Source of the DNA: Clostridiales bacterium
GTDB taxonomy: Bacteria > Bacillota > Clostridia > Lachnospirales > UBA12420
Assembly (NCBI GenBank): GCA_003452395.1
Contig: DMOI01000012.1
Coordinates: 1-6,508, forward strand
DNA length: 6,508 nt
Direction: 5' to 3'
In this document: positions 5,250 through 6,508 of the stretch, piece after piece
How the letters are laid out: each line of letters opens with the position of its first letter
How positions within the stretch are numbered: position 1 is the first letter of the stretch
Made by a program: the position numbers and the translations under genes
The notes under the pieces: model-generated
The model's database searches: none
Seen by the model: only the letters and a program-made list of their open reading frames with translations
Told to the model about the DNA's origin: nothing

Positions 5250-6458
5250 CTACTTTACCTCTTCCAACACTTCCACAACATTTTCATTTTCTGCAAGTCC
5301 TTCTACTACTTCTATATAGTCTCCTTCTTTAATTCCTGTTTTTATTTTTTGTTTTTGTGTTTCGTTATTTACATATATATCAACATATTTTTCCCCATCT
5401 ATCTCATATACACTCTCTTCTTTTATTACTAATACTCCATTCTTCACATTCTTTATTATTTTTACATCAACATCATATCCCTGTTTTATTTGTTCACTTA
5501 CACTTCCTAGCTCTATTTCTACAGTTACTCTTTTTTGTTCAATACCTAAATCTGAAGTTTTTGTGTGTGCTTTAGGATATATTTTGCTAACCTTACAGTC
5601 TGCGATATTGAGTCCTAGATCCTCATTATAAACAGTCGCTTTATCTCCTATGTCTATCCCCTTTAGTTCGCTTACTAATATATTCGTTTCTACATATAAA
5701 TCATTCATATTAGATACTTCCAGTAGTTCCATTCCAGGCATAGCGAGGCCACCTTCTTTTAAGGTTTTTTCTGTTATAACTCCATCAATAGGTGAGTACA
5801 CAGTATAATCAGCTTTTGTGTTTTGCAAGCTTTTTATATTTTCTTTTATTTCTGATATTTGTCCCTCAAACTCCGCACGTATATTTAATGAAACAGCTTT
5901 TGTAATAAGTGATAGCTCATTTTGAGCCGCTATTAACTCGTTTTGCATGGTAGTTAATTGTTTTTCCGATTCTCTTTTTTCATCATTTGATATTACACCC
6001 TGAGAATACAAATCATTATTTTTCTTCACCGTTGCTTCTAAATCTGCAATGCTTACCTCTATATTTCTGATTTTAGCTTCTAAGATTTTTACTCTTTCCT
6101 TGTCTGCTGGTTTTACAGACTCCCTATAGTTTGCCTGTACCTGGCTTAGCCTTGCATTTGCTATGGCTATTTGCGAGTTTATTTGTGTTTGGTCAAACGT
6201 TATTAGCTCCTGCCCTTTCTTAACACTATCCCCAACTTCAAAACTTATCTTTACTGGTTTTGCCTGTACTTTAGAATATATCTTCCTCTCGCCATAAGAA
6301 TTCACGATACCCGTTTCCTCTACTATCTCACTTATATCCCTCTTTTCTACGGGGTATGTTTTCACCTCTTCTTTAGTGGCAGATTTTGCATAAAATGAGT
6401 ATCCTACTACTGCTATTATTACTAATACAACAAGTCCTATTACAACCTTTTTTTTCAT
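5250..6458 (-). CDS. HlyD/MacA-type adaptor (membrane fusion) subunit of an efflux transporter
   Basis: This is a 402-residue protein anchored by one N-terminal membrane helix (about residues 5-23), with no lipobox cysteine, so the bulk lies outside the membrane. The domain order is classical. A first lipoyl half (about 60-90, with FEVGDSVKKGQEL) is followed by a long alpha-helical coiled-coil hairpin (about 94-215), the second lipoyl half (218-250, with YSPIDGVI and LKEGGLAMPG), a beta-barrel domain (252-335) and a membrane-proximal domain (340-402, ending VVEGLAENENVV). Such adaptors work with an ABC exporter (MacB-like) for peptides, drugs or lipids; the substrate cannot be inferred. The start at 6458 was chosen because GGAGGG lies 7 nt upstream. 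An ATG at 6473 overlaps that site and would add only five residues. No ATPase or permease follows: a terminator does. Any partner must lie upstream, beyond the window, or elsewhere. Confidence 0.9.
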   Translation of the reverse strand: MKKKVVIGLVVLVIIAVVGYSFYAKSATKEEVKTYPVEKRDISEIVEETGIVNSYGERKIYSKVQAKPVKISFEVGDSVKKGQELITFDQTQINSQIAIANARLSQVQANYRESVKPADKERVKILEAKIRNIEVSIADLEATVKKNNDLYSQGVISNDEKRESEKQLTTMQNELIAAQNELSLITKAVSLNIRAEFEGQISEIKENIKSLQNTKADYTVYSPIDGVITEKTLKEGGLAMPGMELLEVSNMNDLYVETNILVSELKGIDIGDKATVYNEDLGLNIADCKVSKIYPKAHTKTSDLGIEQKRVTVEIELGSVSEQIKQGYDVDVKIIKNVKNGVLVIKEESVYEIDGEKYVDIYVNNETQKQKIKTGIKEGDYIEVVEGLAENENVVEVLEEVK

Positions 6459-6465
6459 AATCATT

Positions 6466-6471
6466 CCCTCC
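6466..6471 (-). promoter_or_regulatory. Ribosome binding site of the HlyD-family gene
   Basis: GGAGGG on the minus strand, 7 nt before the ATG at 6458. It is the strongest Shine-Dalgarno sequence in the window. It excludes the ATG at 6473, whose codons would contain the site itself. Confidence 0.85.
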
Positions 6472-6487
6472 ATTTTTTGTACTCAAC

Positions 6488-6508
6488 GGGTCACCACACA
6501 GGGATGAC
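6488..6508. other. GC-rich partial palindrome clipped by the window edge
   Basis: GTCA (6490-6493) and TGAC (6505-6508) are inverted around CCACACAGGGA, and the window ends exactly at the second arm. The preceding bases ACGG (6487-6490) would extend the stem if the next bases outside the window were CCGT. The stretch 6481-6508 is clearly richer in G and C than the surrounding DNA. It could be the terminator of the upstream gene or part of a repeat. With one arm incomplete this cannot be decided. Confidence 0.3.

Noticed and set aside
4293..5575. Plus-strand open frames at 4293-4475 and 5357-5575
   Set aside because: The translations are rich in His, Leu, Tyr and Phe and lie antisense to rlmN and the adaptor gene; no ribosome binding site or conserved motif supports them.
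1025..6493. Shared GGGTCA between the prkC-rsgA element (1025-1030) and the clipped palindrome (6488-6493)
   Set aside because: Only six bases match and the flanks differ, so chance is sufficient; no claim of a second copy is made.
6491..6508. Possible tail of an upstream gene: the minus strand from 6508 reads VIPVW then TGA
   Set aside because: Five codons are too few to support a gene, and the same bases are better explained by a clipped palindrome.

Overview
The window is about 30% GC by eye, and every gene is on the minus strand. Tight operon spacing, purine-rich ribosome binding sites and protein sequences close to low-GC Firmicutes families point to a member of the Clostridia. I cannot name a genus from the sequence alone.

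Read in the direction of transcription (high to low coordinates), the layout is as follows. (1) At 6508-6474 there is a comparatively GC-rich stretch that looks like a clipped palindrome. (2) At 6458-5250 there is a membrane-anchored HlyD/MacA-type adaptor subunit of an exporter. It is closed off by a 12-bp stem terminator at 5245-5216. (3) A sigma-A-like promoter (5189-5161) then opens a new transcription unit: rlmN (23S rRNA/tRNA adenine C2 methyltransferase), prpC/stp (PP2C phosphatase), prkC (Ser/Thr kinase with three PASTA domains), rsgA (ribosome-assembly GTPase) and the first 11 codons of rpe (ribulose-phosphate 3-epimerase), which runs off the window. The order rlmN-prpC-prkC-rsgA-rpe is the conserved Firmicutes arrangement known from Bacillus subtilis (yloN-prpC-prkC-cpgA-rpe). 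It combines envelope sensing by the kinase, reversal by the phosphatase, and ribosome maturation. In B. subtilis the RsgA homologue is a reported PrkC substrate.

The operon spacings are 16, 27 and 32 bp, except for a 134-bp gap between prkC and rsgA. That gap holds the most interesting structure in the window: a compact 94-bp element made of two 36-nt inverted arms, each of which is itself a C-rich/G-rich hairpin. Base pairs in the two hairpins differ by compensatory changes. The element is bracketed by near-identical direct repeats that carry the prkC stop codon on one side and the rsgA ribosome binding site on the other. It reads as a REPIN- or MITE-like insertion into a previously tight gene junction.

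No tRNA, rRNA, CRISPR array, riboswitch or prophage gene was seen. No stretch over 300 bp lacks a gene. Apart from the small element, the window is an ordinary housekeeping region, and I see no undescribed multi-gene system in it.
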